DNA from: Aureimonas sp. AU22
GTDB lineage: Bacteria > Pseudomonadota > Alphaproteobacteria > Rhizobiales > Rhizobiaceae
Assembly (NCBI RefSeq): GCF_001463745.1
Contig: NZ_BBWJ01000004.1
Coordinates: 310,001 to 374,000 of the forward strand
Reading direction: 5' to 3'
DNA: 64,000 bases
Positions within the stretch are counted from its first letter, which is position 1. Each line of letters begins with the position of its first letter. Of this stretch, positions 16,996 to 25,683 are shown in pieces. The translations under genes were made by a program, and so were the position numbers. The notes under the pieces were generated by a model, which was not told the DNA's origin, did no database searches, and saw only the letters and a program-made list of their open reading frames with translations.

Positions 16996-17334
16996 TTAGT
17001 CGCCCTGGCCAGGCTCGGCCGAGAAGAACTTCTCGAACTTGCCCTCGACCCCGTCCATCGCCTTCGCATCGGCCGGCGCATCGCGCTTGACGGTGATGTT
17101 GGGCCACTTCTCGGCATAGTCTGCGTTGATCTTGAGCCAGTTGTCGAGATTGGGCTCGGTGTCCGGCTTGATCGCCTCGGCGGGGCATTCCGGCTCGCAC
17201 ACACCGCAATCGATGCACTCGTCGGGGTGGATGACGAGCATGTTGTCGCCTTCGTAGAAGCAGTCCACCGGACAGACTTCCACACAGTCCATGTACTTGC
17301 AGCGGATGCAATTGTCGGTGACGACATAGGTCAT
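16996..17334 (-). CDS. fdxA: Seven-iron ferredoxin FdxA
   Basis: 112-residue cytoplasmic electron carrier. The opening [19 protein letters not shown] is the FdxA signature. C9, C17 and C50 are placed to bind a 3Fe-4S cluster, and C21, C40, C43 and C46 a 4Fe-4S cluster. The C-terminal extension without cysteines ([19 protein letters not shown]) is also typical. The gene lies between carD and the S4/helicase pair, all on the minus strand. Redox partner unknown. Confidence 0.95.
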   Translation of the reverse strand: MTYVVTDNCIRCKYMDCVEVCPVDCFYEGDNMLVIHPDECIDCGVCEPECPAEAIKPDTEPNLDNWLKINADYAEKWPNITVKRDAPADAKAMDGVEGKFEKFFSAEPGQGD

Positions 17335-17525
17335 GGCGAGTTCCCGGAACTGATGTCCCGCAACGTCGAAACAGCGTGATCGTTGCGGATCGGAGGTCGC
17401 CTGCGGCCCCGTTCGAGGCCTAGAACCGCTCCAGGGCCGGACGTATCGCCTCGCATCCGCGGTTGCAAGAGCGAGAAACGCCGCGGGACGGCGACTTGAG
17501 GGAATGTCTTTCCACCCCCTCCCCG

Positions 17526-17834
17526 TCAGCCCTCTTCGGCGAGGGGCGCCCCGACCAGATCAGCGCGCACCGGCGTGAGATCCTGGAACAGCAGCGCCGC
17601 CTCGGGCGCCGGTCCGCGCCGGTCGCCGGAGTCCAGAACCTTCAGGATGCGAACGCGATCATGGATGGAGATCGTCAGCACGTCGCCCGGTCGAACGATC
17701 CGGGCGGCATGCGAAATCTTCTCGCGGTTGACCCGGACCGCGCCCGATACGGCGAGTTTCTGAGCGAGGCTGCGCGATTTGACCACACGCGCGAAGAACA
17801 GCCATTTGTCGATGCGCTGTTCGCCCGCCGCCAT
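17526..17834 (-). CDS. S4-domain RNA-binding protein (HslR/Hsp15-like)
   Basis: 102 residues. The S4 fold is visible from [25 protein letters not shown] to [22 protein letters not shown] (residues 7-55). The family binds structured RNA; Hsp15 of E. coli binds free 50S subunits carrying nascent chains. The C-terminal 40 residues are not conserved enough to interpret. It begins 15 bases after the helicase stop on the same strand, so the two are probably one transcript, consistent with a joint role on RNA. Confidence 0.85.
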   Translation of the reverse strand: MAAGEQRIDKWLFFARVVKSRSLAQKLAVSGAVRVNREKISHAARIVRPGDVLTISIHDRVRILKVLDSGDRRGPAPEAALLFQDLTPVRADLVGAPLAEEG

Positions 17835-17849
17835 GCGCTCGCCCCGCCC

Positions 17850-20800
17850 CTACTTGCCCAGCTTGTCCTTGAGGGCGGCGAGCTTGGCGAACGGCGAATC
17901 GGGATCGATCGGCTTGCTCGCCCGCTCCGGTCGCCGGGCGTCGGACGGGGGACGCGATCCCTCGCGCTCCTTGCCGTACGACGGACGGCCGCCGCGGTTT
18001 GGGCCGCCGCGATCCTCGCGACGCTCCTCGCCCTCGGGACGCTCGCGCCGACCCTGGCCCTGACCCGGTTTGCTGCCATCGCGACGCGGGAAGCGACGCT
18101 CGCCGCCCTCCCCGTCCTCGCGCCGACCACCGCCGCGCCCCTGACGTGCGGGTCCGCGCTCGCCACCGGCTTCGCTGCCGGCCGCTTCGCCGCCGCGCGC
18201 GCCCTGGCCGCGCCCCTGCGGACGCCCGTTGCCGCGGCCCTGCTGGCGCCCACGCGGTTCCCCGCGCGAGGGCTTCCAAAGCAGGATCATCTTGACCGGT
18301 TCCGCATCGCCGACGCTTTCGGCGGCGACAGGCGCGACCTCGTCGGCTGCCGGCTCGGTCACCGAAGATTCGGTCGCGGCGGGCTCGATCGCGGCAGACT
18401 CAGTCGGGCTCGGCTCGGTGCGAGCAGGCTCCGGCTCGGCGTTCGCGCCTTCGGTCTCGACCGCGCTCTCCGCGGCCTCGACCGGCGCAGCCGCTTCGCT
18501 TGCGATTTCCGGCTCGCTCGCGGCGTCGGCATCATCGGTCGAAACCATCGCGGGCGCAGCGGCCTCGACAGGGGCCTCGCCGGCCGTCGCCGTGTCGGCG
18601 GCAGCGGTCTCGGGCACCGGAGCCGCGTCGCTTGCAAGCTTGGCGCGCTGCGCCTCGTCCTGGCGCTTCAGCTCCGCCTCGACCTCGCCCTGCGGCAACG
18701 GGTGGGAGCGATAGCCAAGCCCCTTGAGGATCTCGTCCATGTCGTCGGCGGTGGCACCGAGAATCGACATCATCGCGGGCGTCACGATGAACTCGCGTCC
18801 GTTGAACGCGCCGTCCGGGCGTTTGGCCGCGCCGGGGCTCCAGGCGAGTGCCGGCCGGATCAGATCGGCCAGTCGCTCCAGGATGTCGACGCGCACGGCG
18901 CGGCGCCCGAGCGGGCGATAGCCCGACAGGGCGTAGAAGACGGGGTCGAAGCTCGGATCGGGGGCGACCGAGGTGCGACCTGTGGCCAGAAGCTGCGTCA
19001 CCTCGCCGAAGCCCGGCTTGTCGCGCCCGTCATGGGCGATCGACCAGAGCAGCGTCATCAGCGCGGCCGGCGCCGGCTTCACGAGGGCCGGCACGAAGAT
19101 GTGGTAGGCGCCGAAGCGCACGCCGAGGCGGCGAAGCGCCGCGCGCGCGTCCTGATCGAGCCCGCGCACCTCCTCGGCGATGTCGCGCCGCTGCAGAAGG
19201 CCGAAATTCTCGTAGAGCCGGTAGGCGATGCCGCGTGCAGCCCCTTCGACGCCTTCGGAGTCGCGCAGGTCCGCCAGGGGCTTCAGCACCGTCGAGACCT
19301 GATAGGTCACGAAGCGCTCCGCTCGCTGGGCGACCTTGTCGCGCGCCGGTCCCGCCAGCTGCTCGTCGGCGAGCAGCACGACGCGCGGCTTCAGAGGATC
19401 GTCGCCCGACGTCAGCGACGCGATCGGCGCGCCCAGCCAACGCAGAAGCGCGTCGGAGCCGATCGCGAGATCCCCGTTCGGCGCGTTGGCGAAACGTTCG
19501 GCACGCTTGTCGTATTCGCCACCGAGCGCCTTCTGGGCGGCGGTGCGAACGGCCTTGGCATCCGGGCCGTCGGACTTGGTGTCCGGCGTGAACCTGAACC
19601 CCTGCAGCTCACCGACCTCGTGGCCTTCAACGCGCACGGTGCCGTCGCTGCCGATTTCAGCTTCCATGAATGCGCTCTCTCTCAGCCGCCTCATCAGAAC
19701 GCTTGTCCTGCGATCTACGAAGCGTTTCGTCAACCGCTCGTGCAACGCGTCGGACAGACGGTCCTCGATTGCCTTGGTCTTTTCCTGCCAGTGTGTCGGA
19801 TCGGCCAGCCAGCCCGGACGATGCGAGATGTACGTCCAGGTCCGAATCTCGGCGATACGCTGGGACAGGGTGTCGATGTCGCCTTCCGCCAGATCCGCCC
19901 GGCGCACCTGCTCGGCCATGTAGTCTTCGGCCACATGGCCGCGGCGCACGAGGTCGGCATAGACGGAGGCGATGATCTCGGCGTGCTGGGCGGGCGCGAT
20001 GCGCCGATAGTCCGGAAGCTTGCAGGCCTCCCAAAGCAGCTCGACGTTGCGAGCGCCCCTGGCCTGCGCCATCACCGTTTCGTCGCGCGACAGGAATTCC
20101 AGCGCGCGCTGGTCGACGGCAGGCAGCGATCGGGCGAGCTCGGGGCTGGGAGGCGCCACCTCCAGGCTGGCCTTCAGCGCATCGACGGACGCGAAGTTCA
20201 GGGCGCGCGAGCGCCACTGCACGACCTTCACGGACGCGAAGTCATGCGCCTCGATCGATTCGGCAAGATCCTGCGGCAAGGGGTCGACGCGCCCCGTCAC
20301 CCCGAACGTGCCGTCGCGCACATGGCGTCCGGCACGTCCCGCGATCTGGCCGTATTCGGCCGGATTAAGCTGGCGATACTGGTAGCCGTCGTATTTCCAG
20401 TCCTGCGCGAAGGCGACATGGTCGACGTCGAGGTTCAGGCCCATGCCGATCGCGTCGGTGGCGACCAGGAACTCGACCTCACCGTTCTGATAGAGTTCGA
20501 CCTGCGCGTTGCGCGTGCGCGGGCTCAAGGCGCCGAGCACCACCGCTGCCCCGCCGCGCTGTCGGCGGATCAGCTCGGCGATGGCGTAGACCTCTTCCGT
20601 CGAGAAGGCGACCACGGCCGAGCGCCGCGGCAGGCGGGTGATCTTTTTCGAACCGGCGTAGAGGAGCTGCGACATGCGCGGCCGCGTGACGCACTGGATG
20701 CCGGGCAGCAGGCGCTCGAGCGCCCCGCGCATGGTGGAGGAGCCGAGAAGCAGCGTTTCCTCGCGGCCGCGCGCATGGAGGATCCGGTCGGTGAAGACAT

Positions 20801-21164
20801 GGCCGCGCTCGAGGTCGGCGGCGAGTTGCACCTCGTCGATCGCGACGAAGGCGGCTCCCGGTTCGCGGGGCATCGCCTCCACCGTGCAGACCTGATAGCG
20901 CGCGTTGGGCGGCTTGATCTTCTCCTCGCCGGTGATCAACGAAACGGCGCCGACGCCCACGCGCTCGACGACGCGCTGGTAGACCTCGCGCGCCAGAAGC
21001 CGCAGCGGCAGGCCGATGACGCCCGACGAATGGGCCACCATCCGCTCGATCGCCAGAAAGGTCTTGCCGGTGTTGGTCGGCCCGAGAACGGCGGTGACGC
21101 CACGCCCGCCCGCACCGGTTTCGGGGTTGCGCATCGGCTTGGCGGGGAAATGGCTGTCCATCAT
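17850..21164 (-). CDS. Suv3-like DEAD/DExH RNA helicase with Arg/Gly-rich tail
   Basis: 1104-residue superfamily-2 helicase related to mitochondrial SUPV3L1. Walker A GPTNTGKT is at 28-35, the DExH-type box is DEVQ at 110-113, and motif VI is in QIAGRAGRHV. A conserved Suv3-type helical region follows to about residue 830. Residues 832-957 are an Ala/Glu/Pro-rich acidic linker. The last 147 residues start KMILLWKPSRGEPRG and then become strongly Arg/Gly-rich with many RG and RGG dipeptides, a likely disordered RNA-binding tail. In mitochondria Suv3 partners an exoribonuclease; which nuclease it meets here is unknown. Downstream S4 protein gene 15 bases away. Confidence 0.9.
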   Translation of the reverse strand: MMDSHFPAKPMRNPETGAGGRGVTAVLGPTNTGKTFLAIERMVAHSSGVIGLPLRLLAREVYQRVVERVGVGAVSLITGEEKIKPPNARYQVCTVEAMPREPGAAFVAIDEVQLAADLERGHVFTDRILHARGREETLLLGSSTMRGALERLLPGIQCVTRPRMSQLLYAGSKKITRLPRRSAVVAFSTEEVYAIAELIRRQRGGAAVVLGALSPRTRNAQVELYQNGEVEFLVATDAIGMGLNLDVDHVAFAQDWKYDGYQYRQLNPAEYGQIAGRAGRHVRDGTFGVTGRVDPLPQDLAESIEAHDFASVKVVQWRSRALNFASVDALKASLEVAPPSPELARSLPAVDQRALEFLSRDETVMAQARGARNVELLWEACKLPDYRRIAPAQHAEIIASVYADLVRRGHVAEDYMAEQVRRADLAEGDIDTLSQRIAEIRTWTYISHRPGWLADPTHWQEKTKAIEDRLSDALHERLTKRFVDRRTSVLMRRLRESAFMEAEIGSDGTVRVEGHEVGELQGFRFTPDTKSDGPDAKAVRTAAQKALGGEYDKRAERFANAPNGDLAIGSDALLRWLGAPIASLTSGDDPLKPRVVLLADEQLAGPARDKVAQRAERFVTYQVSTVLKPLADLRDSEGVEGAARGIAYRLYENFGLLQRRDIAEEVRGLDQDARAALRRLGVRFGAYHIFVPALVKPAPAALMTLLWSIAHDGRDKPGFGEVTQLLATGRTSVAPDPSFDPVFYALSGYRPLGRRAVRVDILERLADLIRPALAWSPGAAKRPDGAFNGREFIVTPAMMSILGATADDMDEILKGLGYRSHPLPQGEVEAELKRQDEAQRAKLASDAAPVPETAAADTATAGEAPVEAAAPAMVSTDDADAASEPEIASEAAAPVEAAESAVETEGANAEPEPARTEPSPTESAAIEPAATESSVTEPAADEVAPVAAESVGDAEPVKMILLWKPSRGEPRGRQQGRGNGRPQGRGQGARGGEAAGSEAGGERGPARQGRGGGRREDGEGGERRFPRRDGSKPGQGQGRRERPEGEERREDRGGPNRGGRPSYGKEREGSRPPSDARRPERASKPIDPDSPFAKLAALKDKLGK

Positions 21165-21219
21165 GATCGCAGCATAGGTGGGACGATCTGGACGAAACGC
21201 AAACTCCCCGCCGCGCGGA

Positions 21220-21570
21220 TCAGCGCACGTCGATCACGTCGCCCGTACGGCCGTCGATGATCACGGTCATGTCGTCTCCCCGCCGGTCGGCGCCCTCGAC
21301 GCGGATGGTGCGGCGCTGGCGGAAGACGTCGTCGATCTCGCGCATGCCCTCGCTGCGGGCGATCCGCGCAGCCTGACGTTCGCTGATGCCCGGCGGTCCG
21401 CGACGCGGTGGCGGACGGTCGTAATCGTAGTCGTAGTCCGGGCCGCGACGGGTGTCGGGCGCGACACGCAGGCCATTGGGGCCGAGTTCCAGCGACTGCG
21501 CCACGGCGGGCGCCGTGGCCGCAACGAGGCAGGCTGCGAGGGCAAGGGAAAGGCGAAACGGCTTCGTCAT
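21220..21570 (-). CDS. Periplasmic PepSY-like small protein, copy 1
   Basis: 116 residues from ATG 21570. A Sec signal peptide ends at AVAQ (residue 25). A Pro/Arg/Tyr-rich stretch with DYDYDYD is followed by ISERQAARIARSEGMREIDD and ends VEGADRRGDDMTVIIDGRTGDVIDVR-like sequence. The last part, a strand ending in GDV-x-x-VR, resembles PepSY domains. Its neighbour at 21711 has the same architecture and end, so the two are tandem paralogues. Function unknown; PepSY domains are thought to inhibit or modulate peptidases. Confidence 0.75.
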   Translation of the reverse strand: MTKPFRLSLALAACLVAATAPAVAQSLELGPNGLRVAPDTRRGPDYDYDYDRPPPRRGPPGISERQAARIARSEGMREIDDVFRQRRTIRVEGADRRGDDMTVIIDGRTGDVIDVR

Positions 21571-21651
21571 CGAGATCTCATCGAACGATGTCCCAGAGCA
21601 CCAGAGTTGCCGCACCGCGTGGCAGCTTCAAGACCGAGGAAACGGCACCGC

Positions 21652-21687
21652 AAAAAAAGGGCGAGCCGCAGACATTGCGGCTCGCCC
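21652..21687 (-). terminator. Rho-independent terminator of PepSY-like copy 2
   Basis: GGGCGAGCCGCA pairs over 12 bases with TGCGGCTCGCCC around a 5-base loop, and on the minus strand is followed by seven T. It lies 24 bases after the stop at 21711. Confidence 0.93.
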
Positions 21688-21710
21688 ATCATGCTTTCGA
21701 GAAATGGCGA

Positions 21711-22055
21711 TCAGCGAACGCCGAGCACGTCACCCGAGCGGCGGTCGATGTCGACCTGGATATCGTCGCCGCGACGGTCGGTGCCGATCACGCGATAGGA
21801 CCGGCTGGTGCGACGCACGTCATCGACCTCGCGCACGCCCTCGGCGCGGGCGATGCGCACCGCGTCGCGCTCGCCGATCTCGCGGCCCCGCCGGTCGTCG
21901 CGACGCATGTCGTCGCGTCGCATGTCGTCACGGCGGTTCGGATCGACGAGGCGAACGCCGTCACGGCCGATTTCGATGCCCTGGGCCATGGCCGGAGCGG
22001 CGCTGGCGATGGATGCGGCTGCCAGGATGGCGATGGTGAGATGCTTGCGGATCAT
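21711..22055 (-). CDS. Periplasmic PepSY-like small protein, copy 2
   Basis: 114 residues from ATG 22055, with a strong GGAGG ribosome site. The signal peptide is cleaved after APAMAQ. The next part, GIEIGRDGVRLVDP, matches SLELGPNGLRVAPD of copy 1. A low-complexity DDMRRDDMRRDDRR run follows, then IGERDAVRIARAEGVREVDD and a C-terminal RRGDDIQVDIDRRSGDVLGVR-like strand pair. It has its own terminator, so it is transcribed separately from copy 1. Function unknown. Confidence 0.75.
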   Translation of the reverse strand: MIRKHLTIAILAAASIASAAPAMAQGIEIGRDGVRLVDPNRRDDMRRDDMRRDDRRGREIGERDAVRIARAEGVREVDDVRRTSRSYRVIGTDRRGDDIQVDIDRRSGDVLGVR

Positions 22056-22129
22056 GAGGAATCCTCCACGAACTAGACGGGCGCTTTGGGTTCCAGACGA
22101 TCGCGCGCCCCATATCGGGGGGAAGAACA

Positions 22130-22155
22130 CGGGAGGAACGCTTCGGTTCCTCCCG
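22130..22155 (-). terminator. Hairpin terminator of phaB
   Basis: Perfect 10-base stem CGGGAGGAAC/GTTCCTCCCG with a 6-base GCTTCG loop, 26 bases after the phaB stop. The following minus-strand bases (TGTTCTT) are only moderately T-rich. Confidence 0.65.
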
Positions 22156-22181
22156 TCGATGTGCGAGACGCGGCAGAAGGC

Positions 22182-22907
22182 TCAGTGGAAGTATTGGCCG
22201 CCGTTGACGGTGAGGGTCGATCCGGTGATGAACCCGGCTTCCTCGGCCACGAGATAAAGCACGCTTCGGGCGATCTCCTCGGGCTCCCCGAGACGCCCCA
22301 CCGGAATATGCGGCAGGATGCGCTCATTCAGCACCTTTTCGTCGATCGCGCGCACCATCTCCGTGCCGATATAGCCGGGGCAAATCGCGTTCACGGTGAT
22401 GCCGGCACGCGCCCCTTCCTGCGCCAGCGCCTTGGTGAAGCCGATGTCGCCGGCTTTGGCCGCCGAATAGTTGGCCTGGCCTGCCTGCCCCTTCTGGCCG
22501 TTGATCGAGGAAATATTGACGACACGCCCGAACTTGCGCGTGCGCATGCCCTCCCAGACCTGGCGCGTCATGTTGAAGAGGCCCGTGAGGTTGGTGCCGA
22601 TGACCTGGCTCCACTGCTCCGGGGTCATCTTGTGAAACATGGCGTCACGGGTGATGCCGGCATTGTTGACGAGAATGTCGACCGGCCCGAGCGCCGCTTC
22701 CACCTTGGCGATGCCCTCGCCGCATGAAGCGTAGTCCGACACGTCCCACTTGAAGACGTCGATGCCCGTCTCAGCCTTGAAAGTGTTCGCCGCCTCGTCG
22801 TTTCCGGCATAGTTGGCGGCGACGCTGTAGCCCGCCTCCTTCAGCGCCTTCGATACCGCCGCGCCGATGCCACGCGAGCCGCCGGTGACGATTGCAACCC
22901 TAGCCAT
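22182..22907 (-). CDS. phaB: Acetoacetyl-CoA reductase (PHB synthesis)
   Basis: 241-residue SDR enzyme reducing acetoacetyl-CoA to (R)-3-hydroxybutyryl-CoA with NADPH. TGGSRGIG is at residues 8-15, NNAG at 81-84, and the catalytic S134, Y147 and K151 are present. The segments NISSINGQKGQAGQANYSAAK and the C-terminal NGGQYFH are specific to PhaB within the SDR superfamily. It lies 165 bases downstream of phaA on the same strand, with a hairpin between. No PHA synthase gene is in the window. Confidence 0.95.
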   Translation of the reverse strand: MARVAIVTGGSRGIGAAVSKALKEAGYSVAANYAGNDEAANTFKAETGIDVFKWDVSDYASCGEGIAKVEAALGPVDILVNNAGITRDAMFHKMTPEQWSQVIGTNLTGLFNMTRQVWEGMRTRKFGRVVNISSINGQKGQAGQANYSAAKAGDIGFTKALAQEGARAGITVNAICPGYIGTEMVRAIDEKVLNERILPHIPVGRLGEPEEIARSVLYLVAEEAGFITGSTLTVNGGQYFH

Positions 22908-23030
22908 TCACTTCCTCCCTGACCGATACCCGATAGGCCCGCATCGGCCACCACCGGCTGAGCGGGTATGCACGACGGTTCGCGGGACCTCCATCGAGAG
23001 CCGCCGTCGTATGCCCATTTCGAAGAGGAT

Positions 23031-23065
23031 GCCGGCCCGCCGCAACCGCGGGGCGTCGGGCCGGC
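23031..23065 (-). terminator. Stem-loop between phaA and phaB
   Basis: Nine-base perfect stem GCCGGCCCG/CGGGCCGGC with a 17-base loop, seven bases after the phaA stop. T-poor on the minus strand, so it may attenuate or stabilise rather than fully terminate. Confidence 0.45.
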
Positions 23066-23072
23066 GGATGGA

Positions 23073-24260
23073 TCAGCCGCGCTCGAAGCACATGGCAACG
23101 CCCATGCCGCCGCCGATGCAGAGCGTCGCCAAGCCCTTGCGCGCGTCGCGCCGTGCCATTTCGAACAGCAGCGTGTTGAGGACGCGAGCGCCGGACGCAC
23201 CGATCGGATGACCGATCGCGATGGCGCCGCCGTTCACGTTGACGATGTCGGGGTTCCAGCCAAGGTCCTTGTTGACCGCGCAGGCTTGCGCCGCGAAGGC
23301 CTCGTTGGCCTCGACGAGATCGAGATCGTCGATCGTCCAGCCGGCCTTTTCGAGCGCCTTGCGCGAGGCTGGAATCGGACCGGAGCCCATGACGGCCGGA
23401 TCGACGCCGACGGTCGCCCAGGACACGATGCGGGCGAGCGGCGTCAAGCCACGGCGAGACGCTTCGGCCTCGCTCATGAGGACGGCGACGGCCGCACCGT
23501 CGTTGATGCCCGATGCGTTGCCGGCGGTGACCGTGCCATCCTTGTCGAAGGCGGGCCGAAGCTTCTGCACCTTGTCCAGCGTGGTGCCGGCCTTGATGTA
23601 CTCGTCGTCGGCCACCACGACGTCGCCCTTGCGGCTCTTCACCGTGAACGGCGTGATCTCGTCGCGGAAGCGCCCGGCCTTCTGCGCCTCTTCGGCCTTG
23701 TTCTGCGAGCGGACCGCGAACGCGTCCTGCTCGTCGCGCGTGATCTGCCACTGGCGGGCGACGTTCTCGGCCGTGTTGCCCATGTGGTAGCCCTGGAAGG
23801 CGTCAATCAGTCCATCCTTGAGCATGGAATCGACAAGCTTCAGATCGCCCATCTTGGTGCCGGCCCGCATGTGCGCGACGTGCGGGGCCATGGACATGGA
23901 TTCCTGTCCGCCCGCCACGATGATCCGCGCGTCTCCGCCCGCGATCTGCTGGAGGCCGAGCGCGACCGCGCGAAGACCCGAGCCGCAGAGCTGGTTCAGG
24001 CCCCAGGCCGTCGCCTCCTTGGGAACGCCCGCGGCCATGGCAGCCTGACGGGCCGGGTTCTGGCCCTCGCCGGCACTGAGGACCTGGCCGAGAATCACCT
24101 CGTCGACCTCGCCCGGCTCGACACCGGCGCGACCCAGCGCGGCGGTGATGGCGGCGGCGCCCAGTTCATGCGCCGGAACCGATGCGAAAGCGCCGTTGAA
24201 GGAACCGACGGGAGTACGCGCCGCGCCGACGATGACGATGGACTGTCCAGAAGAACTCAT
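23073..24260 (-). CDS. phaA: Acetyl-CoA C-acetyltransferase (beta-ketothiolase)
   Basis: 395-residue thiolase joining two acetyl-CoA into acetoacetyl-CoA for poly-hydroxybutyrate. Catalytic residues match the biosynthetic thiolase: C92 in [12 protein letters not shown]351 in [11 protein letters not shown], and C381 in [10 protein letters not shown]. Length and motifs are standard. The start is ATG 24260; the frame is open upstream to 24350 but without a ribosome site. It is divergent from phaR across 295 bases, so the regulator probably acts on this promoter. Confidence 0.95.
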   Translation of the reverse strand: MSSSGQSIVIVGAARTPVGSFNGAFASVPAHELGAAAITAALGRAGVEPGEVDEVILGQVLSAGEGQNPARQAAMAAGVPKEATAWGLNQLCGSGLRAVALGLQQIAGGDARIIVAGGQESMSMAPHVAHMRAGTKMGDLKLVDSMLKDGLIDAFQGYHMGNTAENVARQWQITRDEQDAFAVRSQNKAEEAQKAGRFRDEITPFTVKSRKGDVVVADDEYIKAGTTLDKVQKLRPAFDKDGTVTAGNASGINDGAAVAVLMSEAEASRRGLTPLARIVSWATVGVDPAVMGSGPIPASRKALEKAGWTIDDLDLVEANEAFAAQACAVNKDLGWNPDIVNVNGGAIAIGHPIGASGARVLNTLLFEMARRDARKGLATLCIGGGMGVAMCFERG

Positions 24261-24445
24261 GGAATGCCTTTCCTCCGCAGGATGCTCGCGGACGTGCCGC
24301 ACCAGCCGCCCTATCTCGCAGACGGCTTTGCCGGCTGTCAAACGCGGCATCCCCGCATTGCGTTGCTGCCCGATGCCGTTCCGACCGGCGCCGGCGCATT
24401 CGAAGCGGACGTCGAAAGAGCATCGCGGACTGCCCTGCGGACAAA

Positions 24446-24455
24446 CACGTACGTG
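24446..24455. promoter_or_regulatory. 10-base palindrome in the phaA-phaR divergent region
   Basis: CACGTACGTG, a perfect palindrome 100 bases upstream of phaR and 186 upstream of phaA. Its position in the 295-base region between repressor and target makes it a candidate operator, but such a short palindrome can arise by chance and it does not match a PhaR site I can name. Confidence 0.25.
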
Positions 24456-24555
24456 CGCCGCGAAACGTTTGGAAAGGCCGCGAAACTGTGGCTAAGTCTT
24501 CGCAGGGGCAGCACGGACGAGATGCCGGCCGTCCGCCAGAGTTGGGAGAGAGTGG

Positions 24556-25149
24556 ATGGCGCGCAACAACGAACCGACGGTCATCAAGAAGTACGCCAAC
24601 CGGCGCCTCTACAATACCGGCACGTCGATGTACGTCACGCTCGAGAACCTCGCCGCCATGGTCAAGGGCAACGAGGACTTCGTGGTCCAGGATGCCAAGA
24701 CGGGCGAGGACATCACCCATGCCGTGCTGACGCAGATCATCTTCGAGCAGGAGAACAAGGGCGGGCAGAACCTGATGCCCATCACCTTCCTTCGCCAGCT
24801 CATCCGTTTCTACGGCGACCAGATGCAGATGGTGGTTCCGGCCTATCTCGAGCAATCCATGGCCGCCTTCCTGCGCGAGCAGGAAAGCTTTCGCGGCACC
24901 GCGGCCAACCCGTTGCAGATGATGGAAACGCAGGTCCGCCGCAACACCGAGATGTTCCGCGAGGCGATGGCCGTGTTCAACCCGTTCATGGCCAATGCGC
25001 TGGGCGAGGCCGCGAACGGGGCGAAGGGCGCGGCCACCGCTCCGGCATCTGCGGCAACGCCGCCGAGCCAGGACGACCTGTCCGCAATGCGCGATCAGCT
25101 CGCCGAGATGCAGCGCCGGCTGGAGGCGCTGGACGCCAAGAAGGCCTGA
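24556..25149 (+). CDS. phaR: Polyhydroxyalkanoate synthesis repressor PhaR
   Basis: 197-residue DNA- and PHB-binding regulator. The N-terminal PHB accumulation domain is unmistakable: IKKYANRRLYNTGTSMYVTLENLA, then FVVQDAKTGEDITHAVLTQIIFEQE. A second conserved segment, FLRQLIRFYGDQMQMVVPAYLE, is followed by an Ala-rich linker and a C-terminal coiled-coil-like end (LSAMRDQLAEMQRRLEAL). In known systems it represses phasin and other PHB genes, and is released by binding nascent granules. The ATG 24556 follows a GGGAGAG site. Confidence 0.95.
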   Translation: MARNNEPTVIKKYANRRLYNTGTSMYVTLENLAAMVKGNEDFVVQDAKTGEDITHAVLTQIIFEQENKGGQNLMPITFLRQLIRFYGDQMQMVVPAYLEQSMAAFLREQESFRGTAANPLQMMETQVRRNTEMFREAMAVFNPFMANALGEAANGAKGAATAPASAATPPSQDDLSAMRDQLAEMQRRLEALDAKKA

Positions 25150-25189
25150 GCGGCCGGCGCGGCACTCGCGCCCGCCTCGACCGCATAGA

Positions 25190-25223
25190 AAAAGGGCCGG
25201 CGCGCGAGGCGTCCGGCCCTTTT
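25190..25223. terminator. Bidirectional terminator, phaR / rpmF
   Basis: AAAAGGGCCGG and CCGGCCCTTTT form an 11-base inverted repeat with a 12-base loop. Flanking A and T runs suit both the phaR and rpmF transcripts, which converge here. Confidence 0.85.
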
Positions 25224-25264
25224 CGATACGTGGCGTCGCTCGACGAGGAGCGCCGCCGGACGGG

Positions 25265-25450
25265 TCAGGCGTTTTCCTTGACCGTCAGGATCTGCTTGCC
25301 GCGGTACATGCCCGTCTTCAGGTCGATGTGGTGCGGACGGCGCAGTTCGCCCGAGTTCTTGTCCTCGATGTAGGTCGGCGCGGCGAGCGCGTCGGCCGAG
25401 CGGCGCATGCCGCGCTTGGAGGGGGAAGTCTTTCGCTTGGGGACGGCCAT
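25265..25450 (-). CDS. rpmF: 50S ribosomal protein L32
   Basis: 61 residues, [18 protein letters not shown] at the start, the universal L32 opening. The alphaproteobacterial C-terminal half ([20 protein letters not shown]...) carries no zinc cysteines, as usual in this class. It is followed by a terminator and read alone, with mtgA upstream on the same strand but 233 bases away. Confidence 0.97.
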   Translation of the reverse strand: MAVPKRKTSPSKRGMRRSADALAAPTYIEDKNSGELRRPHHIDLKTGMYRGKQILTVKENA

Positions 25451-25631
25451 CGGTCTCTCCGTTCAGGTCGCCGGCATGAGGATCCGCTGGGGAGCCCGAG
25501 CCGTTCAAGGGGTTCATCTTTGGCGGGCCGCCAGCGCGACATGCGCCCGGCCCTTCCCGAACCGACGACCGGCGCCCGACCCGTGACCTCGGATCGATCC
25601 TGCCCTTCGCACTGACGGGAAATCGTGGGTC

Positions 25632-25659
25632 GCCATAGCAAACTCGGCCCGGTTTGCAA
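25632..25659 (-). promoter_or_regulatory. Candidate promoter of rpmF
   Basis: On the minus strand TTGCAA (25659-25654), a 16-base spacer and TATGGC (25637-25632), about 180 bases upstream of the rpmF start. Moderate match; the only plausible pair in this gap. Confidence 0.35.
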
Positions 25660-25683
25660 AGGGGCGGCCGCCAAATCCGTGGA

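Noticed and set aside
17463-21260. A 1265-codon open frame on the plus strand opposite the helicase
   Set aside because: GC-rich antisense frame with Arg/Gly/Leu-rich, domain-free translation; the minus-strand helicase and S4 proteins have clear motifs.
21925-21970. Short repeats coding DDMRR as a possible DNA repeat element
   Set aside because: They are in-frame codon repeats inside a secreted protein gene, not spaced like CRISPR or an insertion sequence.
22090-22094. GGAAC box upstream of the second PepSY-like gene as an EcfG promoter
   Set aside because: The nearest GTT is one base too close, and no C precedes it.
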